Below are positions 26,472-36,963 of a stretch of DNA of 64,000 nucleotides, piece after piece. The translations under genes and the position numbers were made by a program. Under the pieces are notes generated by a model. The model saw only the letters and a program-made list of their open reading frames with translations. It made no database searches and was not told the origin of the DNA. Numbering within the stretch: the stretch's first letter is position 1; each line of letters begins with the position of its first letter. Source of the DNA: Vibrio sp. Of7-15 (GTDB lineage Bacteria; Pseudomonadota; Gammaproteobacteria; Enterobacterales; Vibrionaceae); the NCBI RefSeq assembly GCF_022347565.1, contig NZ_JAKRGH010000016.1, positions 1 through 64,000 on the forward strand. The letters are read 5' to 3'.

Positions 26472-27392
26472 ATGTCCAGAAGATTACCCCCATTAAATTC
26501 TTTAAAAGTTTTTGAAGCAGCAGCACGCCATTTAAGTTTCACTCGTGCCGCAGAAGAATTATTTGTTACTCAGGCGGCGGTCAGCCACCAAATTAAAGCG
26601 TTAGAAGAGTTTCTTGGCTTGAAGTTATTTCGTCGTCGTAATCGCTCTTTGTTGTTAACAGAAGAAGGGCAAAGCTACTTTCTCGATATTAAAGATATTT
26701 TTTCTTCGCTTGCGGAAGCCACAGATAAAGTTTTAGAGCGCAGTGCCAAAGGGGCATTAACGATCAGTTTACCCCCAAGTTTTGCGATTCAATGGTTGGT
26801 GCCGCGTTTAGCGGATTTTAATACCCAAGAGCCAGATATTGATGTGCGTATTAAAGCGGTGGATTTGGATGAGGGCTCATTAACCGATGATGTGGACGTC
26901 GCCATTTATTATGGCCGGGGCAATTGGCCGGGTCTCAGAGCCGATAAGTTATACCAAGAATGTTTGATCCCAGTGTGTTCACCGCAACTGTTAACGGGTT
27001 CAAAACCTTTAGAAACCATTGGTGATCTGAAACTGCATACCCTTTTGCATGATACTTCTCGTAAAGATTGGAAGAGCTACGTGCGCAAACACGAAGTGGA
27101 AGGGGTCAATGTTAACCAAGGGCCGATTTTTAGCCACTCAGCGATGGTACTGCAAGCGGCAGCACACGGTCAGGGCGTCGCATTGGGTAACAATGTACTG
27201 GCGCAACCGGAGCTGGATGCTGGGCGCTTGATCTGTCCGTTTGATGAAATGCTCGTGAGTAAAAACGCGTTTTATTTAGTGTGCAGTGAAAAGCAAGCGG
27301 ATACCGGTCGAATCGCTGCTTTTCGTGATTGGGTACTGGCAAAAGCCGCCAGTGAACAAGAAAGTTACAGCAATAACTCTGGGGCAGAATAA
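26472..27392 (+). CDS. gcvA: Transcriptional regulator GcvA
   Basis: A 306-residue LysR regulator that controls the glycine cleavage system and gcvB. The N-terminal part MSRRLPPLNSLKVFEAAARHLSFTRAAEELFVTQAAVSHQIKALEEFLG is almost that of E. coli GcvA. The effector domain follows from about residue 92. It is divergent from gcvB as in enterobacteria, and upstream of an alpha/beta hydrolase, ygdD and rlmM on the same strand with tiny gaps, so these four may be co-transcribed. Confidence 0.95.
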   Translation: MSRRLPPLNSLKVFEAAARHLSFTRAAEELFVTQAAVSHQIKALEEFLGLKLFRRRNRSLLLTEEGQSYFLDIKDIFSSLAEATDKVLERSAKGALTISLPPSFAIQWLVPRLADFNTQEPDIDVRIKAVDLDEGSLTDDVDVAIYYGRGNWPGLRADKLYQECLIPVCSPQLLTGSKPLETIGDLKLHTLLHDTSRKDWKSYVRKHEVEGVNVNQGPIFSHSAMVLQAAAHGQGVALGNNVLAQPELDAGRLICPFDEMLVSKNAFYLVCSEKQADTGRIAAFRDWVLAKAASEQESYSNNSGAE

Positions 27393-27409
27393 CAGTGGAA
27401 AATAGAACA

Positions 27410-28036
27410 ATGAATGAATATTTGGTCGATGGCCCAGATGATGCCAAAGTTACGTTTCTGTTTGCTCATGGTGCTGGTGCCGGAATGGATCATGAATTCA
27501 TGACGGCCATTGCAACAGGGTTGGCTAAGACGGGCATTAAGGTCGTGCGTTTTAATTTCCCTTATATGGTTAAACGCGCCGAAGATGGCAAAAAGCGTCC
27601 GCCAGATCGTCAGCCTAAACTGACGGATGATTTTTTACGTCACATTGAGGCTTTTTCTCAAGATAAGCTCGTAATAGGTGGGAAGTCCATGGGAGGTCGA
27701 ATGGCCAGTATTATTGCCAATGAAGCCAACGTATTGGCGCTGGCCTGTTTAGGTTTTCCTTTTCACCCACCGGGTAAACTGGATAAGTTCAAAGGTGAGC
27801 ATCTTGCAGAGTTGGAAAAGCCAAGCCTAATCTTACAAGGTGAGCGTGACACATTTGGTAAGCGTGAAGAAGTCGAAGGTTATGCTTTTTCAAAGGCTGT
27901 TAGGGTGCAGTATGTACCAGATGGCGATCACAGCTTTAAACCGCGTAAAGCGTCGGGCTACACCGAAGAACAAAACCGCCAGCAGGTGATTACTCAGTTA
28001 TCGGCGTTTATTTGGGAGCAGGTCGATGCTAGCTAG
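27410..28036 (+). CDS. Alpha/beta hydrolase (KANL3/Tex30-like)
   Basis: A 208-residue hydrolase-fold protein. It has the oxyanion-side LFAHGAGAGMDHEFM, the nucleophile elbow GGKSMGGRMAS (Ser), LILQGERDTFG with the acid, and DGDHSFKPRK with the catalytic His. This layout matches the dienelactone-hydrolase-like KANL3/Tex30 family, whose substrates in bacteria are unknown. A GTG at 27395 is an alternative start, 3 bp after gcvA. The gene overlaps ygdD by 11 nt, suggesting an operon gcvA-hydrolase-ygdD-rlmM. Confidence 0.85.
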   Translation: MNEYLVDGPDDAKVTFLFAHGAGAGMDHEFMTAIATGLAKTGIKVVRFNFPYMVKRAEDGKKRPPDRQPKLTDDFLRHIEAFSQDKLVIGGKSMGGRMASIIANEANVLALACLGFPFHPPGKLDKFKGEHLAELEKPSLILQGERDTFGKREEVEGYAFSKAVRVQYVPDGDHSFKPRKASGYTEEQNRQQVITQLSAFIWEQVDAS

Positions 28037-28415
28037 TCGCACGATTTTATTGATTGCGAGCCTAAGTGGGGCCGTGAGCATTATTTTAGGTGCGTTTGCT
28101 GCACATGGCTTAAAAAGTCAGTTATCGCCTTATCTCCTTGATGTATTTGGTACTGGTGTTCAATATCAGGCGTGGCATTCACTGGCATTGCTGGGATGCG
28201 GGATCTTATTGCGCATTTGTCCGTCAAAAGCGGTATCATACGCCGCACTATTTTTTACCCTGGGTATTGTTTGCTTTAGTGGCAGCCTCTATGCGCTGGC
28301 ATTAACAGGGATTAAATGGTTTGGCCCAGTGACTCCATTGGGTGGTTTATGTTTTATTATCGGTTGGGTAGCTCTTGCTGTAGCTGCTTGGCGTTTACCT
28401 GAGGTTACAAAGTGA
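28026..28415 (+). CDS. ygdD: DUF423 inner-membrane protein YgdD
   Basis: A 129-residue protein with four hydrophobic helices and the DUF423 signature [16 protein letters not shown] near the N-terminus. E. coli YgdD lies in the same place, between gcvA and rlmM. Its function is unknown. It overlaps both neighbours (11 nt with the hydrolase, 4 nt with rlmM). Confidence 0.93.
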   Translation: MLASRTILLIASLSGAVSIILGAFAAHGLKSQLSPYLLDVFGTGVQYQAWHSLALLGCGILLRICPSKAVSYAALFFTLGIVCFSGSLYALALTGIKWFGPVTPLGGLCFIIGWVALAVAAWRLPEVTK

Positions 28416-29503
28416 AGCAAGTTTTGTTGTATTGTCGTCCGGGCTTTGAAAAAGAGTGTGCCGGAGAAATTCAGGACAAAGCCAATAAATTAGAAGTGTA
28501 TGGTTTTCCACGCACTAAACGTAATACAGGCTATGTTCTGTTTGAGTTTTATCAAGATTCAGACGCAGTAAAATTCACCAAAGAGGTAAAATTCTCTGAG
28601 TTGATTTTCTCTCGTCAAATGATCTTGGTTGCGGCTCAATTTACTGACTTGCCTTCAGAAGATCGTATTTCACCGATTTTGAATGAGCTGGCTGACATTG
28701 AAGCGCTGCCTCGTTGTGGTGATATTCGTATTGAAACCCCAGACACTAACGAAGCCAAAGAGCTACTAAAATTCTGCCGTAAGTTTACTGTGCCACTGCG
28801 CCAAGCATTGCGTGGCAAAGGTATTTTATACAGCAAAGACAGCCCGAAAAAGCCAGTGTTGCATGTGTGTTTTACTGAGCCGGGATCGTGTTTTATTGGG
28901 TATTCTTTAACAAGCAATAATTCACCATTCTTTATGGGGATCCCTCGTTTAAAATTCCCATCAGACGCACCAAGCCGCTCAACGTTGAAATTGGAAGAAG
29001 CTTTCCATGTATTTATTCCGCGTGAAGAGTGGGATGAACGTTTAGCTGCGGGTATGTGGGGTGTTGATTTAGGTGCATGTCCAGGTGGTTGGACGTATCA
29101 GCTGGTTAAGCGCTCTATGTTTGTTCACTCTATCGATAATGGACAAATGGCTGAAAGCTTGATGAACACTGGCCAAGTGAAACATCACGAAGTGGATGGG
29201 TTCAAGTTTGAGCCACCACGTAAAAACGTCACTTGGATTGTGTGTGACATGATTGAAAAGCCAGCACGTGTGGCACACTTGATGGGCGAGTGGATTGTTA
29301 AAGGTTGGGCGAAAGAAGCCATTTTTAACCTGAAGCTGCCAATGAAAGGCCGTTACGATGAGGTGCTTCAAGATATTGAAAACTTAAAAGAGTTTCTTGC
29401 TCAAAATGGTGTGAAATTCACGTTACAGGCAAAACACCTTTACCATGATCGTGAAGAAATTACGGTTCATTTACGTAGCCTAAGCAACATCTCTCCACAT
29501 TGA
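28412..29503 (+). CDS. rlmM: 23S rRNA 2'-O-ribose C2498 methyltransferase
   Basis: A 363-residue RlmM. The N-terminal THUMP-like part starts [20 protein letters not shown]; the Rossmann methyltransferase has the SAM loop [15 protein letters not shown] and the catalytic set K-D-K-E typical of RrmJ-like enzymes (including [12 protein letters not shown] and [13 protein letters not shown]). It methylates C2498 of 23S rRNA. Translation starts with GTG overlapping the ygdD stop by 4 nt, so it is probably coupled. Confidence 0.96.
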   Translation: MKQVLLYCRPGFEKECAGEIQDKANKLEVYGFPRTKRNTGYVLFEFYQDSDAVKFTKEVKFSELIFSRQMILVAAQFTDLPSEDRISPILNELADIEALPRCGDIRIETPDTNEAKELLKFCRKFTVPLRQALRGKGILYSKDSPKKPVLHVCFTEPGSCFIGYSLTSNNSPFFMGIPRLKFPSDAPSRSTLKLEEAFHVFIPREEWDERLAAGMWGVDLGACPGGWTYQLVKRSMFVHSIDNGQMAESLMNTGQVKHHEVDGFKFEPPRKNVTWIVCDMIEKPARVAHLMGEWIVKGWAKEAIFNLKLPMKGRYDEVLQDIENLKEFLAQNGVKFTLQAKHLYHDREEITVHLRSLSNISPH

Positions 29504-29533
29504 TTTTTTGATGTTTCGTAATAGATAAATAAC

Positions 29534-29563
29534 AACGCCAAGGTATCAAGCCTTGGCGTTTTT
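29534..29563 (+). terminator. Rho-independent terminator after rlmM
   Basis: AACGCCAAGG pairs with CCTTGGCGTT over a 7-nt loop and ends in T5. Confidence 0.9.
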
Positions 29564-29595
29564 GTATCTTGTTTCTTTTTCTAGAAGAGTAACAG

Positions 29596-30372
29596 TTAAG
29601 AGGCTTGTCTATCGTAGCGAATGTCTTGCAAGTTGAAGCCTAATGGAATGTCCGTTTTTAGGGCGGAGATTTGCTTGCTGATTCTTGCTATTTCGATGTG
29701 CTCATCCATCTTTTTTCTATATTTAGGAGCAAGATCGTCGGCGTTATAGGCCGTTTCAATGTCTTCATATTGGCTTAAAATTTCGACAGCGGCTTTGGGC
29801 CCTACACCAGGAATCCCTGAAATTTTACTTGAGCTGATGCCTGCTAAGCCCCAATAATCAGGAAGTTGTTCCGGTTTAATACCATACTCTTTTTCTACAA
29901 ACGGCATGTCTAACCAACGTTGTTGAAAGTAGTCACGGATGCGCAGAGTCGGATTTAATAATTGGCAGTAACCTTTATCTGTCGATACGATGGTGACTTG
30001 TTCATTGCGAGAAGCGACTTTCATGGCAATGGTGGCGATCAAATCGTCGGCTTCATCTTCAGCACAGATCAACGAATCAACCCCTATCTCCCACATGGCA
30101 TCTTGTATGCTGTCCATGTTTTTGGCGAGTGCCTCTGGCATTGGCTTTCGGCCTTCTTTATAGCTTGGCAGTAGCTCTGCACGCCAGCCTCGATTCTGCT
30201 CATGGTTATCAAAAACCGCAATAATATGGCTTGGTTGGCTTTGTTTGATGATTTTTTTGAGCGCTTGTAAACACACTCTACGAGTTTGCTCAATATCCGA
30301 TTCATCTTTTTGAACAGCATGAATGCGGCGGATCAGATTTAGTGCATCGATAACAACAAGGTGTAGAGACAT
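29596..30372 (-). CDS. xni: Flap endonuclease Xni (YgdG)
   Basis: A 258-residue 5'-3' exonuclease-fold protein like E. coli Xni/ExoIX. The acidic cluster EDEADDLIATIA, the opening VIDALNLIRRIHA, and the H3TH segment GLAGISSSKISGIPGVGPKAA are visible. Xni is a flap endonuclease without the polymerase part of PolI. In E. coli it also lies close to rlmM and ppnN. It is convergent with rlmM. Confidence 0.94.
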   Translation of the reverse strand: MSLHLVVIDALNLIRRIHAVQKDESDIEQTRRVCLQALKKIIKQSQPSHIIAVFDNHEQNRGWRAELLPSYKEGRKPMPEALAKNMDSIQDAMWEIGVDSLICAEDEADDLIATIAMKVASRNEQVTIVSTDKGYCQLLNPTLRIRDYFQQRWLDMPFVEKEYGIKPEQLPDYWGLAGISSSKISGIPGVGPKAAVEILSQYEDIETAYNADDLAPKYRKKMDEHIEIARISKQISALKTDIPLGFNLQDIRYDRQAS

Positions 30373-30397
30373 AGTTTGGTATTTGTTTGCCAGTGAA

Positions 30398-30433
30398 AGA
30401 AAAAAGCTCAGAGAACTGAATTATCTGAGCTTT
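30398..30433 (-). terminator. Rho-independent terminator after ppnN
   Basis: On the minus strand AAAGCTCAGA pairs with TCTGAGCTTT and runs into T residues. It separates ppnN from xni. Confidence 0.8.
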
Positions 30434-30463
30434 ATTGTACTGGGGGAGAGGCGGGAGTATCAA

Positions 30464-31828
30464 TTAGTTTCCGTTGGTGATGATCTCATAACATGGGATA
30501 TATTGGGTTCCAGGTAACTTCATGCGTTTTTGATCCACAAAGTCTTTCAGTAACTTGTCCATCTTCTTCATTAAGTCGGCGTCACCATTGATTTTAAAGG
30601 GGCCATTGCGCTCAATCTCTCGAATCCCTTCTGCTTTGACATTACCAGCCACGATGCCTGAGAAAGCACAGCGTAAATTGGCGGCTAAGCTTTCAGGGCT
30701 TTGGTTTAGATGTAAATCTAAATTGCTCATTGATTCGTGCGTGGGATCAAAAGGTAGTTGGAACTCAGGGGATATCTTGAGTGACCAGTTAAAGCTGTAG
30801 GCATCGCCAGTTGATTTACGGTGTTCCCGAACTTCAGTCATGGATTGCTTCACAATTTGTGCCGCTTTTTCATAATCGTCAATCACAATGGTGTAGTGCT
30901 GTTGTGCTTCTGGTCCTAATGTATCGCCGATGAATTGGTCGATGGACTTGAAGTAGGCCTCACTCTCTTTTGGGCCCGTCAGAACAATAGGCATAGGTTG
31001 CGATTTATTTTCTGGGTGCATCATGATGCCAAGAATATAAAGTAGCTCCTCGGCAGTACCTGCGCCACCGGGGAAAATAACGATGCCGTGAGCCAAGCGC
31101 ACGAAGGCTTCGAGCCGTTTTTCAATGTCAGGCATGATAACCAGTTCATTAACGATGGGGTTTGGCGGCTCAGCTGCAATAATTGAAGGCTCGGTTAAAC
31201 CAAAGAATCGGCTGTCGGTATAGCGTTGTTTGGCATGACCAATGGCAGCCCCTTTCATTGGCCCTTCCATGGCACCTGGTCCACAGCCAGTACAGATATT
31301 CAGTTCACGGAGGCCTAGTTCATGGCCGACTTCTCGAGTGTATTGATATTCTATAGAGTTAATTGAATGGCCGCCCCAGCAAACCACTAGGTTAGGATCG
31401 GATCCTGGGTGCAATGATCTGGCGTTACGAAGAATACTAAAAACTAAATTGGTAATGTGGGTGGTGTTGGTTAAATTGAGTTTGGCTTTGTCTTCAAGCT
31501 GCATATTGACGTACACAATATCGCGCAGTACTGAAAACATATGCTCTTGAATGCCTTTGATAATTGTACCGTCAACAAAAGCGTGGCTCGGTGGGTTTAT
31601 TAATTCGAGTTTAATGCCGCGCTCACGGCGCATGACGCTAACATCAAAAGATTTATATTTTTCGAGAAGTTCTTTTGAGTTGTCTGAGTGGCTGCCGGAG
31701 TTTAGCACCGCAAGTGAACAGTTGCGGTAGAGGCGATATAAATCACTGGAGGCGGTGTGTTTTAGTTGTTCTACTTCCAGTTGAGAGAGAAGATCCATAC
31801 TGCCAGCGGGACTTATGTGTGTGATCAT
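30464..31828 (-). CDS. ppnN: Pyrimidine/purine nucleotide 5'-monophosphate nucleosidase
   Basis: A 454-residue PpnN (YgdH), which hydrolyses nucleoside monophosphates to base and ribose 5-phosphate; the E. coli enzyme is bound and activated by (p)ppGpp. The LOG-type core has [14 protein letters not shown] and [16 protein letters not shown], holding the catalytic glutamate. The N- and C-terminal extensions match the 454-residue E. coli protein in length. Confidence 0.95.
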   Translation of the reverse strand: MITHISPAGSMDLLSQLEVEQLKHTASSDLYRLYRNCSLAVLNSGSHSDNSKELLEKYKSFDVSVMRRERGIKLELINPPSHAFVDGTIIKGIQEHMFSVLRDIVYVNMQLEDKAKLNLTNTTHITNLVFSILRNARSLHPGSDPNLVVCWGGHSINSIEYQYTREVGHELGLRELNICTGCGPGAMEGPMKGAAIGHAKQRYTDSRFFGLTEPSIIAAEPPNPIVNELVIMPDIEKRLEAFVRLAHGIVIFPGGAGTAEELLYILGIMMHPENKSQPMPIVLTGPKESEAYFKSIDQFIGDTLGPEAQQHYTIVIDDYEKAAQIVKQSMTEVREHRKSTGDAYSFNWSLKISPEFQLPFDPTHESMSNLDLHLNQSPESLAANLRCAFSGIVAGNVKAEGIREIERNGPFKINGDADLMKKMDKLLKDFVDQKRMKLPGTQYIPCYEIITNGN

Positions 31829-31962
31829 GGTGACCTCCTTGACGTTGGAAAGTAAAGGAGCATGGAGCCCCTTTAAAATCAGTCTGTTATTTCACCATAC
31901 ACAGCAAATTCAGTTTTCGCTAGTTTTCGCCTCGATTCAATGTGATATTAATGACATTAATG

Positions 31963-33522
31963 TTAGATCCAGATCAGCTGGTTTCGGCCACTGTCTTTAG
32001 CGTGGTACAAGGCTTTATCTGCTCTCTCAATCACATCATTAGGGGTATCGCTTTCCGTAAATAAAGTAGCCCCGATGGACACCGTAATACTGACTTGGCT
32101 GTCTTTAAATTTGAAAGGCAGCTCGCCGACCGCATCGTTGATGGATTGAAGGATAGAAGAGCGTTCTTCTTCAGTGGCGTCAGGTAACAGAACCACAAAC
32201 TCTTCCCCACCAAAACGGGCGATGAAGTCAGTATCTCGCAACTGCTTTTGGATGGTCTTTGCCATTACCTTGAGGGCTTTATCTCCTGCAAGGTGCCCAA
32301 AGCTGTCATTAACGTCTTTAAAGTGGTCAATATCAATCATAGCTAGGCATAATGGGTGTTGGTAGCGTAGCCAACGTTTGTATTCATGCTCTAGGCGATC
32401 CGTTAGGGCTGCACGGTTATACACCTTGGTTAAGTGATCAAGGAACATTCTTTTTTCCTGATCATTCAAACGACGGCGATAGTCCAGCGTTTGCTCGTAC
32501 AAAACAGAGATCTTGTTTTCGTTGTATTGCAGTTGCTCAAGCAGCGTTTGCTCGCGTGCTTCCATTGCTCGCTGACGATCCACCAAAGAGCTCATCTCGG
32601 CATGTAAATGGCTAAGGCCTTTTCGCCAGTCTTCTAAGTTAGCATGGCCCTCTAGCCCAGCATTGACTTTATTCGCTATGCCTTCAAACTCACTGGTCAT
32701 ATCGCGCCGCTGATCAAAGTAGGAGTTACCTTGGCTGAAGCTTTGATTGGTGGTTTTTTGTAAGGTGGCGAGATCACTGTTTACTTGATCAAGAAATTTT
32801 TGTGATGAACGGCGCTCGTGGTGAGTACCATCTAAAACCAGTCGAAGAGTTTCAAGTGCCAATTCAATTAGGGTTTGAGCATCGACACCCAGCAGTAAGC
32901 GGTTTCGGATATCGAGCAGGCTTTCTCCTGATTCACTGTCAAAATCAAGCTCAGTAATGAGGTGTTGCAGTTCATTGGTGAGCTGCATTTGCATGTCGGT
33001 ATCTAGACTGTCTTTTAGCAGTGTGCCTTCATGACCATTGGTTGAAATTAACTTTACGGCACGTTCATACAAGTCAACTAAACGAATTACTCGACTAATG
33101 TTATCACTGCTGTCTACGATTGGGCGTTGCAGCAGATTACGCAGATCGCGTTTTAACTGGGCAGGAAGGCCACTCATTCGTTGGAGCGTTTCGCCACTGT
33201 TCCTGATTTGTTCATTTAGCCTTGCGTGATATTTGTCCATTTGTGCGGTATGCCTGATAACCATACGTTCTACGACGGCCAAACGCGGAATAAGCTTAGA
33301 AACATCTTTATTATGTTCTAAATCATTACGAAGTAGAGTAAGCTTTTGATCTAATTCTGCGTTTTGACCACGGCAAGCAATACTTAAACGTGAAATTAAT
33401 CGTTTTAAGATAATTGTCTCACGTCGAGATTTTAATGTGGTATCTCTGTGAGTTAAGCGGGCTTGATCTAATTGTTGTTTCAGCTGACTAAATTCAGCTG
33501 CAACCATTGCAACTTCACTCAT
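31963..33522 (-). CDS. GGDEF-domain diguanylate cyclase
   Basis: A 519-residue cytoplasmic protein. Residues 1-350 are largely helical and coiled-coil with no known sensor domain and no membrane segment. The GGDEF domain occupies about 355-519: DHLTKVYNRAALTDRL opens it, LAMIDIDHFKDVNDSFGHLAGD holds the metal-binding Asp, and FGGEEF (GGEEF, 438-442) is the active loop. RDTD at 429-432, five residues before GGEEF, is an intact inhibitory (I) site. It should therefore make cyclic di-GMP under product feedback. The next gene on the same strand carries a decayed version of this domain. Confidence 0.93.
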   Translation of the reverse strand: MSEVAMVAAEFSQLKQQLDQARLTHRDTTLKSRRETIILKRLISRLSIACRGQNAELDQKLTLLRNDLEHNKDVSKLIPRLAVVERMVIRHTAQMDKYHARLNEQIRNSGETLQRMSGLPAQLKRDLRNLLQRPIVDSSDNISRVIRLVDLYERAVKLISTNGHEGTLLKDSLDTDMQMQLTNELQHLITELDFDSESGESLLDIRNRLLLGVDAQTLIELALETLRLVLDGTHHERRSSQKFLDQVNSDLATLQKTTNQSFSQGNSYFDQRRDMTSEFEGIANKVNAGLEGHANLEDWRKGLSHLHAEMSSLVDRQRAMEAREQTLLEQLQYNENKISVLYEQTLDYRRRLNDQEKRMFLDHLTKVYNRAALTDRLEHEYKRWLRYQHPLCLAMIDIDHFKDVNDSFGHLAGDKALKVMAKTIQKQLRDTDFIARFGGEEFVVLLPDATEEERSSILQSINDAVGELPFKFKDSQVSITVSIGATLFTESDTPNDVIERADKALYHAKDSGRNQLIWI

Positions 33523-33646
33523 AAGATTAGACTAGCAACTCCTGCTGTACAACAATTCAAAATAATCAATAACATTGATGAGTAACTGGTAATAATAACA
33601 AATTTATTATTACGAGTAGAGTAATAGCAAGCAAAAAGCTCAAGTG

Positions 33647-35929
33647 TTAATCATTTGACGCCATATTTCTGACTGATTCGTGATCGTCGCTCCAATTAAT
33701 GTCATCATCACTTGAAGTTTGTACTTTCACTAAACCTTGGTTTATTGCTTGCTGGCAAGCCAGACGGATATTGTCGGTTGCAAAACTGGCGGCTGGGGCA
33801 CTTTCTATTGCACTTAAGTGTACCCAGTGACTGCCTGGTTCACTTTTGCTGATTTGACGAGCAAAGTGAGTGGCCATTAATAAAATATCAATTAACTCTC
33901 GGTCATTAATGGCGGTATACGCTCTTGGTAAAAACGGGTATTCAGTAATGCCTGTACGTATACGTCTATCTAATGTACGTTCTAGAGAAAAATTATCAAT
34001 GATTGATTGAATCATATCCGCCAATTGTTGCGGATCTTTATTAGGATTGGAGTTAGGTTCAATATATAGAAACGCCGCATCGGAAAAATGATATAACCGA
34101 GAAGGTTTCTGGATGTGTTGTTTTAAGTACTCCCCAAATTCCTTTTCAAGAGCCAGGCCTTCTTGGTAGCCGTGGTGAAGATAAACATGGCGTAAAAATG
34201 GCACATCGATGAGCGCAAAGCGGAGGCGGTCACTCAGGGGTTCATTAATCAGCTCACCTAAGTGCCATTGTTCAAAATGAGCACTGCTTTGTTGTAGCGA
34301 TGATGGCAAACGTGCTGTGAGCAGCCGTAAATTCCGCAAACCACTTCTTGGATGAGTGTAAAAGTCGTGACGCAGTTTATCGAAATTGCGGTTTAAACGG
34401 TTGTTGAGCCTACCACGACGAAATGAGATGGCGCTGATCAGAATTAACAGACAGAATAGCGCAAACGCCACCTTTTGCATTTTCCTAAATTCTTTCTGGC
34501 CATCTTTTAATTGCTGTTCTAGACCTTGGTAGTGCAGCGTTTTTTCAATAATTTCTTTTTGCTGGCGAAAAACATCTTCATTGATTTCATTTTGCCTAGC
34601 TTGTTTTGAATCAAACAGCTGTTCATATCGGCGCTGTGCTTGCAGCGACAGCTTAAACTCTTCTGATAGCTCATACGCTAAAGAAAGCAGTTTCTCTCCT
34701 TCCATCTTGATGTCGTTTCTTTCTATATGCTGGGCGATGGTTAAGGCGCTTTGAATATTGGTAATGGCGTCGTGTGTCAGATCTTGAGTGAGTAAGAGTT
34801 CTGCTTCTAGTAACAGAGTTCGGGCTTGTAAGGGCTTTATTTGTGTATAACTGACTAAACGCTTGGCCTGCTTTAAGTACTGATCGCTTAAGGTGTAGTT
34901 ATATAGGTTTAAATAGGTTTTGGAGATGTCCAGTCGCAGCTGAATCACTTTACTTAAGTCTTGCTGGTCTTTTTCTTGGTCTAATACGTTGAAGTAGTGG
35001 ACTAAGGCCAAGTTGTAGCGCCCTTGCTTGAAGTAAATTTCGGCCATCAGGTTAAGAATGTCAGCCAGATTTTGGTTGTAGTTGAAACGACCATAAAACT
35101 CGGCGGCCTGTGAAGCGTGCTCGATGGATTTATCCAAAACTTGACGTTGGAAAAAGAGTTTTGCCAGTTGGAAATTGGCTTTAGCCAGTAGGCCACTGTT
35201 GTCTTCTGATACTGACCGCCAATAGGCTGCCAATAATTCAGTTAGGGCTTGGTCGTATTGTTTATGATCCAGATAGTGCTGACCAAACGACAGGTGATAT
35301 TGAATGGTGTTGGCTGGCGTATTGTCGTTGGCTAAATAGTTTTGAGCCTGTTTATAAAAGGCAATGGCTTGAGCGGCATTGTTTTGGGCTGATTGCAGTT
35401 CAGCATTGAGCAGAGCTAAACGAAAATACAGATCACCACTGAGATCAGCCGAAGGGGGCATTGTTGTGAGGTCTTTTGCTATCTCATCGAGCAAAGCTTG
35501 TGAAAGAGGTGTATTTCGAGTCTGTTGCCATAAAATTTGTGAGCGGATTAATTTTGACTCTAAATAGGTATAAGTCAGAGAGTTATTTTTGGCGATGAGC
35601 TCCGCTTCTTTAATGGCTTGTAAGGCTGCTCTTGGAGCGTTGAGCAGGCTAAGTGCTTGTGCCTGGATTTGTAAGGCATCAATGGTGTTCATTGGGGTTC
35701 GAATGGCTCGGTCTGTTTCATCATTAATATGAACACTGGAGGAGCCTTTAGGTGCACTAAGGCGACGTTGTGATAAGAAACGTTCTGCGATAATACGCGC
35801 TTGCTCTGGGTTGGTCTCCAGCAGCTGGTGAGCTTCAGCAAGAATAGGGGCGGTATAAATCTTTGCGGCTACAGGGGTGAGCCAAAAGAGTAAACCGATG
35901 CAGAGAGATCGAATCACAAGTTTCATCAT
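33647..35929 (-). CDS. TPR protein with one membrane helix and degenerate GGDEF-like domain
   Basis: A 760-residue protein. A signal peptide (cleavage after about VAA, residue 22) precedes some 430 periplasmic residues with TPR-like helical pairs (for example ALTELLAAYWRSVSEDNSGLLAKANFQLAKLFF and FKQGRYNLALVHYFNVLD). A coiled-coil leads to one membrane helix at about 486-504. The cytoplasmic end resembles a GGDEF domain: HPRSGLRNLRLLTAR stands for the usual D-x-L-T-G-L-x-N-R-R, RFALIDVPFLRHVYLHHGYQEG for the I-D-x-D-x-F-K segment, and FSDAAFLYIEP where GGDEF should be. Catalysis is therefore unlikely. It may be a signalling receptor or a partner of the cyclase next door; this is inference. 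Confidence 0.8.
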   Translation of the reverse strand: MMKLVIRSLCIGLLFWLTPVAAKIYTAPILAEAHQLLETNPEQARIIAERFLSQRRLSAPKGSSSVHINDETDRAIRTPMNTIDALQIQAQALSLLNAPRAALQAIKEAELIAKNNSLTYTYLESKLIRSQILWQQTRNTPLSQALLDEIAKDLTTMPPSADLSGDLYFRLALLNAELQSAQNNAAQAIAFYKQAQNYLANDNTPANTIQYHLSFGQHYLDHKQYDQALTELLAAYWRSVSEDNSGLLAKANFQLAKLFFQRQVLDKSIEHASQAAEFYGRFNYNQNLADILNLMAEIYFKQGRYNLALVHYFNVLDQEKDQQDLSKVIQLRLDISKTYLNLYNYTLSDQYLKQAKRLVSYTQIKPLQARTLLLEAELLLTQDLTHDAITNIQSALTIAQHIERNDIKMEGEKLLSLAYELSEEFKLSLQAQRRYEQLFDSKQARQNEINEDVFRQQKEIIEKTLHYQGLEQQLKDGQKEFRKMQKVAFALFCLLILISAISFRRGRLNNRLNRNFDKLRHDFYTHPRSGLRNLRLLTARLPSSLQQSSAHFEQWHLGELINEPLSDRLRFALIDVPFLRHVYLHHGYQEGLALEKEFGEYLKQHIQKPSRLYHFSDAAFLYIEPNSNPNKDPQQLADMIQSIIDNFSLERTLDRRIRTGITEYPFLPRAYTAINDRELIDILLMATHFARQISKSEPGSHWVHLSAIESAPAASFATDNIRLACQQAINQGLVKVQTSSDDDINWSDDHESVRNMASND

Positions 35930-36038
35930 ATTTGTAGTGATAGCCTAACTAAGAGTTGTTCATAATATCTGTGTTATAACCAAAGTCCAACAAGTTCGCT
36001 GGGAATGAAACTTACTGGACTTGAAGAGGTTATTGCTC

Positions 36039-36884
36039 TTATTGGCGAGCTAAACGAAAGTTGTTTGCTGGCTGAGTTTGTTCGCTAGAGCGGTATGGGT
36101 TGATGTCTAATCCACCACGGCGAGTATAGCGAGCATACACAGTTAATGTAGTTGGTTGGCAATATTTCATGATGTCGGTAAAAATACGCTCGACACATTG
36201 CTCGTGAAATTCATTATGCTGGCGGAAAGAAATCAGGTAGCGCAATAATTTTTCACGGTTGATTTGGTGGCCCGTGTATTGGATCTCGACGCTGCCCCAA
36301 TCTGGTTGACTGGTGATCAAACAGTTCGACTTTAATAAGTGGCTGTGCAGGGCTTCGGTGACAACAGTGTCTTCTTTTGCCCCTTCTAATAAACTTGGGT
36401 CAAAGTCATAACTTGTGATTTCAATATCTTGATCGTCAATACACTCACCCGCCATGCCTACAATAGGTTGGTTATCATAAGCCGTTACTGAATTGACGGT
36501 GACGCTAACACTTTCTCCAGCACACTGTGACAAGTCTTTTTGCAGTGTTTCTTCTACTTGCTGCCATGAGTCAAAGCGTGTTTGGTTAAAGCTATTTAAG
36601 TACAGCTTAAACGACTTTGATTCAATTAAGTTTGGGCTTGTAGCGGGTAAGGTCACTTCTGCGACAGCCACTTGCGGTAGACCTTTGTTATTTAACCAAG
36701 ACAGTTCATAGAGAGTCCAAATATCTACGCCGTGAAAAGGCAGTGAGTCACCAAGTTCAAGATCATCACGGTTTAAGCTACGTGGTACAGGGTGTAGAAG
36801 GCTTGCGTCATATTGATCTTTGTAGTCTGTTTTTTGACCGAGGGTTAACCCCGCCAGCTCTTTTGCGCCAGAGTATTTGCTCAT
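36039..36884 (-). CDS. queF: NADPH-dependent 7-cyano-7-deazaguanine reductase
   Basis: A 281-residue bimodular QueF, which reduces preQ0 to preQ1 in queuosine synthesis. The NADPH-binding motif is [17 protein letters not shown] (88-104). The catalytic Cys188 ([12 protein letters not shown]) forms the thioimide, with Asp195 nearby. Length matches E. coli QueF (282). It is divergent from syd, as in E. coli. No preQ1 riboswitch is seen in the 79-bp space between them. Confidence 0.96.
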   Translation of the reverse strand: MSKYSGAKELAGLTLGQKTDYKDQYDASLLHPVPRSLNRDDLELGDSLPFHGVDIWTLYELSWLNNKGLPQVAVAEVTLPATSPNLIESKSFKLYLNSFNQTRFDSWQQVEETLQKDLSQCAGESVSVTVNSVTAYDNQPIVGMAGECIDDQDIEITSYDFDPSLLEGAKEDTVVTEALHSHLLKSNCLITSQPDWGSVEIQYTGHQINREKLLRYLISFRQHNEFHEQCVERIFTDIMKYCQPTTLTVYARYTRRGGLDINPYRSSEQTQPANNFRLARQ

Positions 36885-36963
36885 ATTGAATTTGATTAAA
36901 TTAGATTAGAATAGCCTAAGTTTACTGAATCATAATGATAGTGTCACCAATAGGAGAAAATCA

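Noticed and set aside
36885-36963. preQ1 riboswitch before queF
   Set aside because: The divergent queF/syd space is only 79 bp, AT-rich, and lacks the C-rich hairpin and A-rich tail of a preQ1 aptamer.
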